Shown here piece by piece: positions 42,191-52,335 of a stretch of DNA of 64,000 nucleotides. The DNA is taken from the NCBI GenBank assembly GCA_000697665.1, contig KL197716.1:1185878-1249877 (forward strand), given 5' to 3'. Within the stretch, counting starts at the first letter, position 1. Each line of letters opens with the position of its first letter. The notes under the pieces were generated by a model, which made no database searches, was not told where the DNA came from, and saw only the letters and a program-made list of their open reading frames with translations. Position numbers and translations under genes: made by a program. Source of the stretch: Jaapia argillacea MUCL 33604. Lineage: Eukaryota; Basidiomycota; Agaricomycetes; Jaapiales; Jaapiaceae.

Positions 42191-42810
42191 AGTGTTGGCC
42201 TCAATTGGTGGAAGCGGTGAATGATGAAGTCGATCTGCAAGGAATCACCTTCGACACCGTACACAACGCCAATTCTTATCTATAATTGTGCTGGGGCTGT
42301 GCATTTAATTGACTGAGCTGTGCTCCCTCGTACCCGAATTGTGCGATGCACTGCGCTGCTGTTGAACTTCTGGACATTTGTCACATTAGATTAGGAAGCG
42401 GTAGCAATCTTCACTGGATCAAAAGGGGTATCGGGGATGCATCACTATCCCTCTTCAATGTGCGATTTCAGGCTCGCACATTGCTGATGGGGATCAAGGT
42501 GAGGCTGGGTGTCATCTGTCATGAATCGCTCCCAGCGAACCACCTATTACTATAGACCATTCGGCACGTGATTTACGCTCCCACCTGGCCGGTTTGCAGA
42601 AAGACAATTTGTCGTGGCTGTTTGACGGATTTGTCGGAGGGACTGAACCCGACGACTCAGTGGCTATTTGGTTCAGCGTGCAAAGACTTCCGTTTCTAAC
42701 AACTCCAAACAACAAAAGTGGTGGTAGTGTCGCATCTGAGTCCAGATCCCTTGTCGCTATACTACATCGAAAGTATTTCGTTGGCCATTGTCTGCGTTGT
42801 CCTTCGTTGT

Positions 42811-43548
42811 CTAGCTTGAGTCCTGCTCTTTACTCATCTCCGGCTCGGTCTTGGAGTCCTCTGGTGACTCTACTGCGAGGTGGTTCTGCCAGCAGCCAAC
42901 AACAGTCAGCAACTCAAGCTACTCACAAAGAATTATAAGCCAACCTCCGAGCCTGGCGATTGCTTGTCTTGTCCTACTGTGGGCTGATCATCCTTCTGTT
43001 CAAATGGGACTGTCGATGGTTCGCTTTCGGATGCCGTACGCTCATCCACCACTTTTCCTTCCTCTCCTTGAGCCTCTGGCACTGGCACAGCATCACGGAG
43101 TCCTTGGTTATCGGGTGCCGATGATGTTCCCTCTTCTTTGCTGTCGCTGGGTGAGACAGCACCTAACCACTGACATTAGATCGTTCAGTTAATAATCACC
43201 CTACTCACTACCGCGCTCCCGTTCAGCGAGCAAAGATTCGAAGAATTTCTGAAGGATTTCGTGCTGCGACTTGTTGTCGAGGCGCTTAGCACTAGGCGCC
43301 GGCTCAGTGTTGGCGACTGCGACCCTGGGGAGTTGTGCACGGGGGAATTGTGCCCTGGGGAGCAAAGGTTGGAAGAAGCTCTGGAGAACTTCGTGCTGTC
43401 GCTCCGGTCTTTGTACATCGAGGGGCTTCGCCTTAGGTTTTCCGGAATTGATGACTACTCCCTTGACAGGCATCCTGACCTTGGCAACATCGACAGGTAT
43501 TCTCGACGCTAACTCCAGCTTGGGACTTGGTGATCTCGAGCGCGACAT
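42811..43548 (-). CDS. Tandem family member C, function unknown
   Basis: Unrecognised. The start is MSRSRSPSPKLELASR, then IPVDVAKVRMPVKGVVI. As in copy B, exon 1 holds two KPLD...HE(V/I)LQ.FF..LL blocks, separated here by a short PRAQFPRAQLPR repeat, and ends AERERG. Exon 2 is SAVSPSDSKEEGTSSAPDNQ onward with VDERTASESEPSTVPFEQKD, ending QPTVGQDKQSPGSE. Exon 3 gives NHLAVESPEDSKTEPEMSKE and ends QDSS, stop at 42811. A GTAGATAAGG element stands about 85 bp upstream of the ATG at the place of the TATAGATAAG of A and B. Confidence 0.65.
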
Positions 43549-44396
43549 GATGTTATCTGCCTTCAGCTGGCGGGAGTGGTGTAGGACGAAGTCGATCTGC
43601 AGGGAATCGCCCATGCATCGTGCATTGTCCTTATCTACAGTTGTGGAGTGGCTGTGCGTCCAATTGACGGCATTTCATCGACTTCGAGCTGTACAGTACT
43701 CTCGTACTAAGCGGAATTGTCCGCTGCACTGCTGTTCAGTGTTATGTTCGACTTTGGGTCAACTCGCCCACTTCTAGAAAAGGGGAGCGTTACAAATCAT
43801 TCTAAGCTGGTGTTCGGATCCTTTTGGGGATGAAAGAGTACGAATCGGTATCCATCATTATTTCGGTGGAATTTCAGGCCGCCATTTTCTGTCGAATTCT
43901 TGATCAGGTAAGTTCAGGTGTTGTCTGGTTTGAATGCCACTTAGGAACCATCCAGCACATCGGGTTGGCACGACGCAAAAAATCGTCTTCCACAGGGCCT
44001 CAGATATGTTCCGACATTTAGCCCTCGTTCATTCATTGGGGTTTTCCTTAGAGCCTATCGATTCCGGTTTGCTCGCTCCTCCCTCAGCTTTCGTAACTTT
44101 TCCCTCTTACACTCAATTTCTGCGATCTGTACGGAGCACATGACCAACGATCAGCCCTTGGAGTGATAGAGAAGAGGAAACACGGACCCTCCTAGCCCTA
44201 CGGTGAGATGCATCGTCATTTAGCGAATTTCCCTCTCGCAGTTCTGGGAACTGAACACGCTCCCCTTGTTCCAGCGAGCGTGAGGTCGCCGAAGATTTGC
44301 TTGCCGATCGCATCAATGCCTGCTCTGTTCCCTCTACGTCCTGGTCCTGATATTCGTTGGTCGTGGCTAATCGCAGATTCAATCAACGAGTCTAAA

Positions 44397-44824
44397 TCAA
44401 GAACGGTGCCAAAACGAGGACGAACAATCAGCTGCGGACGCAACCTGCTGAGGCAGACTTGGCGGGATATAATTGGTCTCCGGACTGTCACTGGTAGGAG
44501 GATCTGCATCTTGCCTGCTTTCATGTTGATCATTGTCGGCTGCCACTGTCTCTAGTAGAAGCAGTGCCTGGTTATCGTGCACAAACTTTGTGACGGTGAA
44601 CAGCGCCACTCACCTCCAGAAGCAGACTCGCCAGTGCGTGAACATAAATGGTATTCGCGATCCATCCTCCATCTCCGACCCCGTTCGAACTCTGGTTGAG
44701 CGTTCGGCTTAGTTTTGATGACTGTGCCCTTGACTGGTTGCCTGACTTTGGCAACGTCGACAGGTATCTTGGACGTCGACTCCAACCTTGTATAGTCGGG
44801 GCTCGATGATCGCGAGCGGGACAT
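44397..44824 (-). CDS. Divergent, possibly broken family member D
   Basis: The start MSRSRSSSPDYTRLEST continues SKIPVDVAKVRQPVKGTVI, so it belongs to the same family, but the KPLD/FF blocks are replaced by NAQPEFERGRRWRMDREYH. Exon 1 ends ESASG at a GTGAGT donor. The next acceptor gives TASTRDSGSRQ and a stop in the expected phase, whereas another frame of the same stretch stays open longer (ALLLLETVAADNDQHESRQD to 44397). Either a different splice is used or the copy is truncated by a frameshift. End coordinate is therefore uncertain. Confidence 0.35.
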
Positions 44825-45024
44825 CCCTTGTCTTGGAATTGTCTTAGTGGTGGTCGACGAGAGAGATGTGGTCGATTCGCGGTGGAGAATCGATGATCTC
44901 GTCAGAGCTGTACATACACCGCCAACCCACGCCCCAGCACTGCTCTTGGCGTCTACAGGATATATATGGACTTGATACGTAGCTGTGAGTGTCGTTTTTC
45001 TGTGGCCGGTCTATTGGTGGTTGA

Positions 45025-45396
45025 TGTCTCATAGCTTAGGAACGCAAATCATCGGTGATTCTCCTTGGTCTCTGGGGAGATCATTCTATGCATGATCCCC
45101 GGCGGCACAGAAGCTCGATGATGTCGAGGAAGCACTTGAGAAGGACTCGTGCGGGATGACGAGAATTCTCGGTTTAGGCGTGTGCCTCTTCATATGTATT
45201 CGATTCAACTACTTTCAAGTTCGGAGTTGTTCTCACCGATCTTCGAGTGCTTCCCAATGATTCAATCCCAGGAGAACATCAATGACGCTTCCAGATCGCC
45301 GCGAGAGCGAGATCATGAGAGGAGAAGATGAAGCCTTGGGAACCGATTTTCTTGTTCCTGGGACCTCGACAAAATGACAGCTCTTCCCCTCGTTAG
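45025..45396. repeat. Direct repeat, left copy
   Basis: About 370 bp matching 45545-45922 at an offset of roughly 523 bp. Shared stretches include CCCGGCGGCAC, CGAGTGCTTCCC, ATTCAATCCCAGGAGAACAT and TTCTTGTTCCTGGGACCTCG. Ends were judged by eye. Confidence 0.8.
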
Positions 45397-46075
45397 CATT
45401 TCAATCTTATTGCTTTTCTCGAGGGTGAGAGTTGGATACCTTCGGAACCGACATTCTACAGGACCTCGCCAAGATAATAGCTCTTCCCTCTTTCGCATTT
45501 CAACTGTGAGTGCCCTTCATTTTTCTGCCTCCATAGGTCGTTAATGTCTCACAGCTTCGCAACCGCGCATATTCGGTCATTCTCCTTGGCTCTGGGGAAA
45601 TCACTATTTGTGTGATTCCCGGCGGCACGGAAGTGCCAGGATATCGAGGAAGCGCTTGGGAAGGACTCGAGCGGGATGACGAGACTTCGTCTAGGTTCCG
45701 CGTGTGTCTCTTCATATCCATTCGATCCAACTACTTTCTTCGGAATTGTTCTCACCGACCTTCGAGTGCTTCCCGATGATTCAATCCCAGGAGAACATCA
45801 ATGATGCTTCCGTAGTCGAGAGAGTGAGATCATGAGAGGGTAAGATGAAGCCTTCGGAACCGACTTTCTTGTTCCTGGGACCTCGCCAAAATGACAGCTC
45901 TTCCCTCGTGAGCATTTCAACGTTCTTGGCGCTTGCTCGAGAGTGAGAGTTGGATGCCTTCGGAACCAACTTTTTACAAGATTCTTGTTCCTGGGACTTC
46001 GCCAAAATGACAGCGTCTCCCTCGTTCGCATTTCGACCTTCTTGGTGTTTTTCTCGAGAGGGGGAGTAGGATCGT
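45338..46075. repeat. Short interspersed copies of a ~100 bp module
   Basis: The module CTTGTTCCTGGGACCTCGCC with CAAAATGACAGC, TCTTCCCTCGT and GCATTTCAAC, followed by CTCGAGAGTGAGAGTTGGAT and GCCTTCGGAACCGAC, occurs in whole or part at about 45348, 45460, 45866 and 45983. This is the tail of the larger direct repeat. No coding gene is supported in 44825-46342. Confidence 0.65.
45545..45922. repeat. Direct repeat, right copy
   Basis: Partner of 45025-45396. It runs on into further partial copies of its own end (GTTCCTGGGAC..CGCCAAAATGACAGC at 45870 and again at 45987). Confidence 0.8.
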
Positions 46076-46342
46076 ACAGAGGCACGCTTTCATCCGATGA
46101 ATTCGATCTAGCCGTTTGTCTCTTTTTTGTAGAACGGACGTCCATTCGAAAGATAAATAGAATCCAAAGGATCCTTTGGATTATACAGGCCATGAGATGA
46201 AATGTACAAATTTACATAGCTAGGCTCAACCAATATCCTGTACCATAGGTACTCTAAAGTCGTCAAGACACTTCCTCCCAAGATCATTCCTCTCCCGTAC
46301 CAAGTATATACATCCGCTCGATCCCCTTGTAGCCGCCACAGC

Positions 46343-47452
46343 CTAGGAGTTCTTAGCCCACAACTGATAGCCGTTGTTCCACTCCGCCCTTCCCCCAACC
46401 GGCGTGTCCTTCACAACAGTCGGGTTGGCCACGATGTGCCTAAAAGTCTCCAAGATCCCGTTCGACATCGTATTTTTCGTCCTATACTCCTTGTTCTCCT
46501 TCATCAACTCGTTATGAGCGGTCCTCAACCTGTGGAACGGAATTTGACTGTTCAAGTGATGGGCCGAGTGCAACCCATCATTGAGAGGGTGGATCCACCA
46601 CCTCTGCCAGAACCCATCGTTCGTCCTCGAGTTCCCAAAGTTACCAGTCATGTTCTGACCGAGATGTTCGCCCAACTCTGCCCACCACCGTGTAATGGGG
46701 AGGATACCGAGCCAGGGGACAACGAAGTAGAGGGCGAAGCCCGACCATGTGCCGGTGAGGTGGACGGTGGAGAGTACTGTGGCCCAGTAGATGGCTTTGG
46801 TAGGGTAGGAAAGGGGAGATGACCAAAATTCGACGAAGAGGGTCATGATGTACTCGTAATGGAACCAACCGGTGAATGGTAATCCATACACCAACCACCA
46901 GAAGCGACCCTCACTCATGGGTTCCTTGGCGTTAATGAACCCATACTCTATAAGTCGAACGACGTCTGCGTCCCGGACTGGGTCTCCGAGGTACTTGTGA
47001 TGTTCGAGATGTAAAGTACGGAAAACCCTCATCAAACGGAAGACGGGGAATGCGTATGTGAATTCGAACCAATCGTGAGCGCGGGGGTTGGTGAAGAGGT
47101 TGTTATGTGATGCTTCGTGAACGAAATGTTCGAATGCTCGGAAGCGAGATGCGATGAGGAGTACGGCTGGGATGTATGTCGCCCACCATAATTTGCCGTT
47201 GGAAGGGAAGTGGGATTGGACGTATTCGCAAAGGGCGATGGAAGCACCCCAGACGACGTAGTTGTTAAGGATGGCGAGGATTGCCAAGAAGTTGTTTCGT
47301 TTTTTGTGCCGGTTGGTGATGGCGAGAGCCTCGCGGTAAGCGGTCAAGGACTCGCCATTGTCGGTCGTCGGCTGCTGCTGCTTTGTGGGTGGGGAAGATT
47401 TTGTTGGGATGTCGTCGATGGGTGCACACAACTCGGATGCTTGAGGCGCCAT
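46343..47452 (-). CDS. Membrane fatty-acid desaturase-type protein, intronless
   Basis: Di-iron membrane desaturase or hydroxylase family protein of 369 residues in one uninterrupted frame from the ATG at 47452 (MAPQASELCAPIDDIPTKSS). The three histidine boxes are present: HEASHNN (box 1), HLEHHKY (box 2) and HSAHHL (box 3). Membrane helices surround them, for example LAILAILNNYVVWGASIAL and AIYWATVLSTVHLTGTWSGF. It ends NNGYQLWAKNS at 46343. Substrate cannot be stated; the box spacing is closer to the general FA_desaturase domain than to the Delta-9 or Delta-12 enzymes of fungi. Every other sizeable gene here has introns, which makes this one stand out. Confidence 0.88.
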   Translation of the reverse strand: MAPQASELCAPIDDIPTKSSPPTKQQQPTTDNGESLTAYREALAITNRHKKRNNFLAILAILNNYVVWGASIALCEYVQSHFPSNGKLWWATYIPAVLLIASRFRAFEHFVHEASHNNLFTNPRAHDWFEFTYAFPVFRLMRVFRTLHLEHHKYLGDPVRDADVVRLIEYGFINAKEPMSEGRFWWLVYGLPFTGWFHYEYIMTLFVEFWSSPLSYPTKAIYWATVLSTVHLTGTWSGFALYFVVPWLGILPITRWWAELGEHLGQNMTGNFGNSRTNDGFWQRWWIHPLNDGLHSAHHLNSQIPFHRLRTAHNELMKENKEYRTKNTMSNGILETFRHIVANPTVVKDTPVGGRAEWNNGYQLWAKNS

Positions 47453-49291
47453 TTTGTTGGATGTGAGATGGGATGTTGGGATGAGACTTGGAGGTCAATT
47501 TGCTGGGGATTAAATACCTCGAAAAATGTCTCGTACTTCGAGCCATAGCGGTTATAATTTTAGACGGTTGCGATTGATGGACGGCACAGAACCCTGCGAA
47601 GGAAACACCGTGAAAAAAGAAGAGGGGGGAGCAAGGGGAAGATCAGGAGAGTGAAATTCCCGGAAATCGCAGTCAACGGGAACCAATCGATCCGACCTCA
47701 TAGGATCATCGAATCGCTGTGCTCAATTCACTCGGGGTCACGAGATGACATTGAGGGTCACCCCGGAGAAGAGGGTGTTGTTCTGAACCAAGTCCGACAA
47801 GGAAAAAGAGTGGAAAGTGAGAATATGCCACGGGACGCGAAAGGTACCAACGAACGCAGTAAAGTCAATTAAAGGAAATTTCCCACTCAGACTCACCTGG
47901 ACACTCGGTGGGAGGAAATTAGCGAGAAGTCAAAGTCTCATGCGTTGCAATCGATCTACAGAGATTCGTTAGCGTTGTACAATGTAGTTCGGCGAACAAG
48001 CATCACACGGTACGATCAAAAAATCAGAGTCGTCTCCGCTCACACACGACGATGCCTGGAAAGAAGGCAGCGAAGACGAGAATAAGCGCTTATAATAGCA
48101 AAGAAATGTCGGAAAAGCACACCATTGACGTCCATGGCTCGACGACTTCTGAAAGGGGCACGAGAAGGAATGTTATGGGCGCTCAGAATAGCAAAAAATC
48201 AGTGGAAAAAGTTCGCTACAAAGTTCCACGTCGGTCCGAGGGCGATACAGCGTCGTTAACGCCGAGACCGAAACAACAACTGTGTCTGCAGACCAAGCAT
48301 CGTGATCGTGGATACTCGTCGCCGAGGCGCACGAGACGAATGTACGGCGATGAACGGAGATGGTGTGGAGGCTGATGGGCGTTCTAGACGACGCCTGCCC
48401 GAGGGTCATGACACCATTCACCACAATGGCGATGAAGGCTCCAATCCGTCGCAGAGAAAAGGTATGATGATTTCCACGGACGTGTGAAAGGGGAAACCTG
48501 GTTGTCAGATCGATCTGTAAAGGCAGGAATTACCGTGCATCGCGGAAAGTGGTGGATTGGGGTGTGGGACACTTAGTTTGAAGCTGTGACCCGACTCCAC
48601 GAGGAGCTTGGGTCACCAATGGAAAAGGCTGTAATGACCAGCCTCCAGAGATCCATCGTTTTCTGGCGGAGTAAAGACCACAACGTTTACGAAAATGCAA
48701 GGTGTAGAGGACTGCTGCTGGCGGGGCGCTGGTGCGTGGCCCACATACTCGGCCGACGAAAAAGTTCACCGGGCCGCCAACCACTCCACCATCTGAGGTT
48801 AGGGCTGTCCCAATTAGGGGTAGCGCTTAGGTAAGTTCGAAGCAATGGCGATCCAGCTTCCAAATTGGGACGCACATGTTCAACTCAAACTTGCATCTGC
48901 GTTGCCACTTCAGCTTGCGAATTGCGATGTATCCGGAGGACATCAGGAAGTGAACTGAGAAGGCAACAAAGGCACCCTGGAAGATTTGAACCTGACTTCG
49001 CCATTCACTCGAAAGTCTCTGCCTGTGCTTCACTTCGGATCCTAGATCATCGGCGAGTGTTCACACCCGTGCCACCGGCAAAGAATCATTCCTTTCGTAA
49101 GTGTGTCCATGCTTGCGAGTGTCCAAGGAAGCCGATACTCCCGACTGATATCCTTTGATGTCTCACCCGATGAAAGGATTAGATATTTTCAAGTAGTCAT
49201 CACGTACACTTTTATCCTTAGCTCGCCGCCCATTTTTTGGTAAATTCCCTCGCCTGTCATCTCCCCCTGCTCACTCCCTCTCCCTCCAACA
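47453..49291. other. Divergent intergenic region, 1.8 kb
   Basis: Promoter region shared by the desaturase (-) and the transporter (+). It contains one small frame on the plus strand, listed separately. Otherwise nothing recognisable; the sequence around 48970-49030 looks a little like a tRNA T-arm but does not fold as a tRNA. Confidence 0.4.
48052..48375 (+). CDS. Possible small basic protein
   Basis: 107 codons from ATG (MPGKKAAKTRISAYNSKEMS) to stop at 48375. Lys/Arg-rich, with a weak internal repeat (AYNSKEMSEK and AQNSKKSVEK). No recognised domain, no conserved context. It may be a chance frame. Confidence 0.25.
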   Translation: MPGKKAAKTRISAYNSKEMSEKHTIDVHGSTTSERGTRRNVMGAQNSKKSVEKVRYKVPRRSEGDTASLTPRPKQQLCLQTKHRDRGYSSPRRTRRMYGDERRWCGG

Positions 49292-52200
49292 ATGGAGTTG
49301 TTCAAGTCTCGTTCAGCTCGCTTGATCTCGAACGCTCCAGGACGACTGTATCGTGCTCTTCCAGCAGTCGTACTCGGAACTCTATTCAATGTTCTTGACA
49401 CAGGTAAGTCGACACATCTCACCATCCTACCTTCCAGATTCTAACATCTCCTCTAGTCTCAACAGGTCTGCTCATCTTCCCTTCCGATGAAGGGACCGGT
49501 CCCACCCAGTTCAAGGCACTCCAAATGCAAGGCTTGTCGATGTACATCCTGAGGTGATCTACTCTCGATCAAATACCTACCCTTCTTTCACTCAAATCCC
49601 GTTGTTCAAAGTACCGTAATGTCGCAAGTGGCGATGACATGTGGCGGATCACGCTTCCCCGGTGCCTTGGGTGCTATGCTGATTGAGATTCTACCTTTCC
49701 TTCGAGGGGTGGGAAGTGACATTCGCAATGCTCTGGGAAGCGATAATCCAGCGTTGGTACCAACAGTCATGGCCGCTTACGCCCTCACAAGTTTCCTCAC
49801 CGGTTTCGTCTTCATCGTCCTCGGACTCCTCAAACTAGGGAACCTCGTACGTCACCCCCACCCCCCTTTCACCCCTTACTCATCTCTTCACAACTTGAAC
49901 CCAAACAGGTAGCATACTTTCCTCAAACGGTATTAACTGGTGCGATAGGCGCCATCGGTCTCTCCCTCTTCATCCTCGGTCTAGGCTTAACATTCCCAAT
50001 CTCCTCACCACAACTCACCCTAGCCTCAGCCGGTTCACTCCTCTTCAGCCGCTCACATATCCCTTTATTGGCAGCATCGTTCTTACCAGCCTTTTTCCTC
50101 TCCGTCTGCAAACGTTCTGCAGCTCTGGACAGATGGTCACGTGGATTCGTCCATAACGCCTATTTCGTCCCGCTCTACTTGTTTTCTATCCCAGCAGCTT
50201 TTTGGATCATAGTCAGCGCCGCGCATTTATCAAAAGATACTCTCATCACGCACGGTTGGTTATTCAAAGTCGAAGCTCCCCCTACCACGGGATATTCAGC
50301 ACAAGGTGGTTCATCATCGTTCGTGACATCCATCAATTATTGGAGTTTGTTCGATTTCCCAAAAGTGGAATGGTGGGCGTTGAAGAATGCGATCACCAAT
50401 ATCGTGTTGTTGGTTGTGATTGGGGTATTGAATTTGCCGATTTACGTTCCTGCTTTGGCGTTTACTTTGGATGTTTCTTATGACATGAATCACGAGTTTT
50501 TGGGACAAGGTGCTGCGAATTTGCTTGCGGGCATGGCTGGTACTGTACCCAACATCCTGGTTAGTACCTCCCTTCCCTCCCCCCCATTCCCTTCACTAAT
50601 TCACCTCACACACACGGCAGCAATATTCCTATTCAGTATTCGTAACCCGCGCTGGCGGAGGCCGATTCGAATGCGCCCTAGTAACACTCCTCACCTTCAT
50701 CCTCTTCCTAACATCAAGTCTTCTCCTCCCCTACGTCCCAACAGTCTTGGCATCTGCACTCGTCTTGTTCCTCGGTATCGAGTTGTTGTCGGAAGCGGTT
50801 TGGGAGGCTGCGAAGACGCTTGTGTTGTTGGAGTGGAGTGTGGTTATGGCTACGCTTTTGGCTTGTACGTTTTTAGGGTTTGCGGAAGGGTTTGGAGTGG
50901 GGATTGCGACTGCTACTGTTGTTTATCTTGCTTATGGGGTGGTTGATTCCGTGCGTTGTCTCCCTCCTCCTTTTCTCTTCCCTCGCATGTCTTTCTGATG
51001 CCTTCTTGGTTTTGGTTTGTAGAAGGCGAGAGTGACACAATGGGAAGAATGGAACGAGATGCATAAACAAAATTTGCACGATAACACCCCTCCTCCTCTC
51101 ATGATCTCCCCACTTAACCATACACCATCCACCGCTGCCCTACCCACATTTTCTATCCACGCTGGGAGCACACATACGGCTAGTTCGAAGAGTCTAGTCC
51201 AGAACCCCGTTGATGACGTCCTTTCCAAAATTAATGCGAGAGTCGTTGTGTTGAATGGTTATGTCTGTCAGTCCCCTCTTCCTTCCTTCCTTTATATAAC
51301 GAAATTAACTTGATTTGTGTGATGTACAGTCTTTGCAACGATCCCATCGCTCGAAACCAACCTCCTATCCCCAAACTACCAAACCTCATACATAATAATA
51401 GATATGACGACAGTCCACCGACTTGAAACCTCCGCCGCTCAATGTTTTGAGAGATCGGCTAGGGATTTAGCACCGCGGTCTATTACGCTTGTGTTATGTG
51501 GGGTACAAAAAGGGAGTGGCGTACATGCTGATTTTGAGAGAGCGGGAGTTAGTGTTGTGTTTGGTGGTGAGGGTGGAGGGGAGGGGGATGAGAAGGGGAT
51601 ATTGGCGTTTGGGACGAGGGAAGAGAGTGTTGGGTGGTGTAAGAGGAAGAACGAAGAGGCTAGTGCCCTTGCTGAAAAGGGTATGTGCCGTTTGTTTTTT
51701 TGGGTTTCTAGGGTGAGCGCTGATGGTTAGTAGGGAGTGTTGATGGGATCAAGTGTCTTGACCATGGTGATGTCTATGCGGAGTTTTGCCGATTATTTGG
51801 GTTTGATGAGAGAGTTGTGTTTGGGGGCGATGGGGGAGATGAGAATGTCGAGGTTGGTTCGAAAGAGTCCCTGGCGATGTCGTCGTTCGATAGGTTTGTG
51901 GGTGGGGGAGGTCGAGTGGTTCGTTACGCTCCAGGACAAACGATTGCGCGTAGCAGTAAGTCTTTCCCTATGATAACCCGTGGAGCGAACTCTGATGTGA
52001 CGAGTACAGACCGAAACCGGATCGTTTTCATCACCGAAGGACAAGCAGAGGTAGTCCCTCCATCAGGAACGCCAAACCGGCAATCGATTCGTCAAGTGTT
52101 GTTAATGTTACCAAAGCAAGGTATGTTGTTTATGAAGGAACGATTCTTGTCGCGGTGGCGGAGACGTGTTTCTGTGATGGGGTCTGGTGATGTGTTGGAT

Positions 52201-52335
52201 TGTAGGAGGGTGGGGGAGAAGGGGGATTGTGTAGTTGCGAGGACGGAGTGTGTGGTTGTGGAGATTGAGGGGGAGGGTACGGAGGGGTTGATGAGGTGGG
52301 CACGTGGTAAGGCAGGGGAAGAGATCGATAGTTAG
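49292..52335 (+). CDS. SulP-family transporter with STAS and cyclic-nucleotide-binding-like region (Vsb1-like)
   Basis: SLC26/SulP membrane transporter; the closest known type is the yeast vacuolar Vsb1 (YGR125w), linked to basic amino acid storage, which would place it in the vacuole. The start is MELFKSRSARLISNAPGRLY. Membrane core: ALPAVVLGTLFNVLDTVSTG across the first splice, YILSTVMSQVAMTCGGSRFP, AYFPQTVLTGAIGAIGLSLF, LPIYVPALAFTLDVSYDMNH, GQGAANLLAGMAGTVPNILQ and TRAGGGRFECALVTLLTF. A STAS domain follows (NARVVVLNGYVFF, YIIIDMTTVHRLETSAAQCF). The tail is cNMP-binding-like (RVVRYAPGQTIARSS; NRIVFITEGQAEVV), ending KAGEEIDS, stop at 52335. About nine introns. The 3' end is duplicated in broken form near 59.55 kb. 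Confidence 0.9.

Larger units (their letters stand above)
39740..43800 (-). repeat. Tandem gene-sized repeat, three close units plus one divergent gene beyond
   Basis: Start codons of related minus-strand genes fall at 40821, 42190 and 43548, with a fourth at 44824, giving spacings of 1369, 1358 and 1276 bp. Similarity covers the coding part and both flanks. Upstream, the block reading on the plus strand TGAAGTCGATCTGCAAGGAA with ACGCCAATT and CTTATCTATAATTGTG recurs. Downstream, GCGTGCAAAGGCTTCCGTTT with AACAACT recurs at about 39813, 41308 and 42677. The fourth gene (44824) lacks the shared upstream block and is an older relative. The limits of the units are approximate. Confidence 0.85.

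Noticed and set aside
39690-42938. Plus-strand frames sharing FDGF(I/V)GG and VQRLPFLTT in the tandem array
   Set aside because: They recur because the DNA repeat recurs. They lie in the 3' flanks of the minus-strand genes, with frames of different length, so they are not taken as genes.
44208-44555. 115-codon plus-strand frame overlapping family member D
   Set aside because: Antisense to the D gene region; no domain or start context.
48960-49035. Possible tRNA on the minus strand (GGTTCAAATC-like T-loop)
   Set aside because: The T-stem pairs poorly and no matching acceptor or anticodon arm can be formed.
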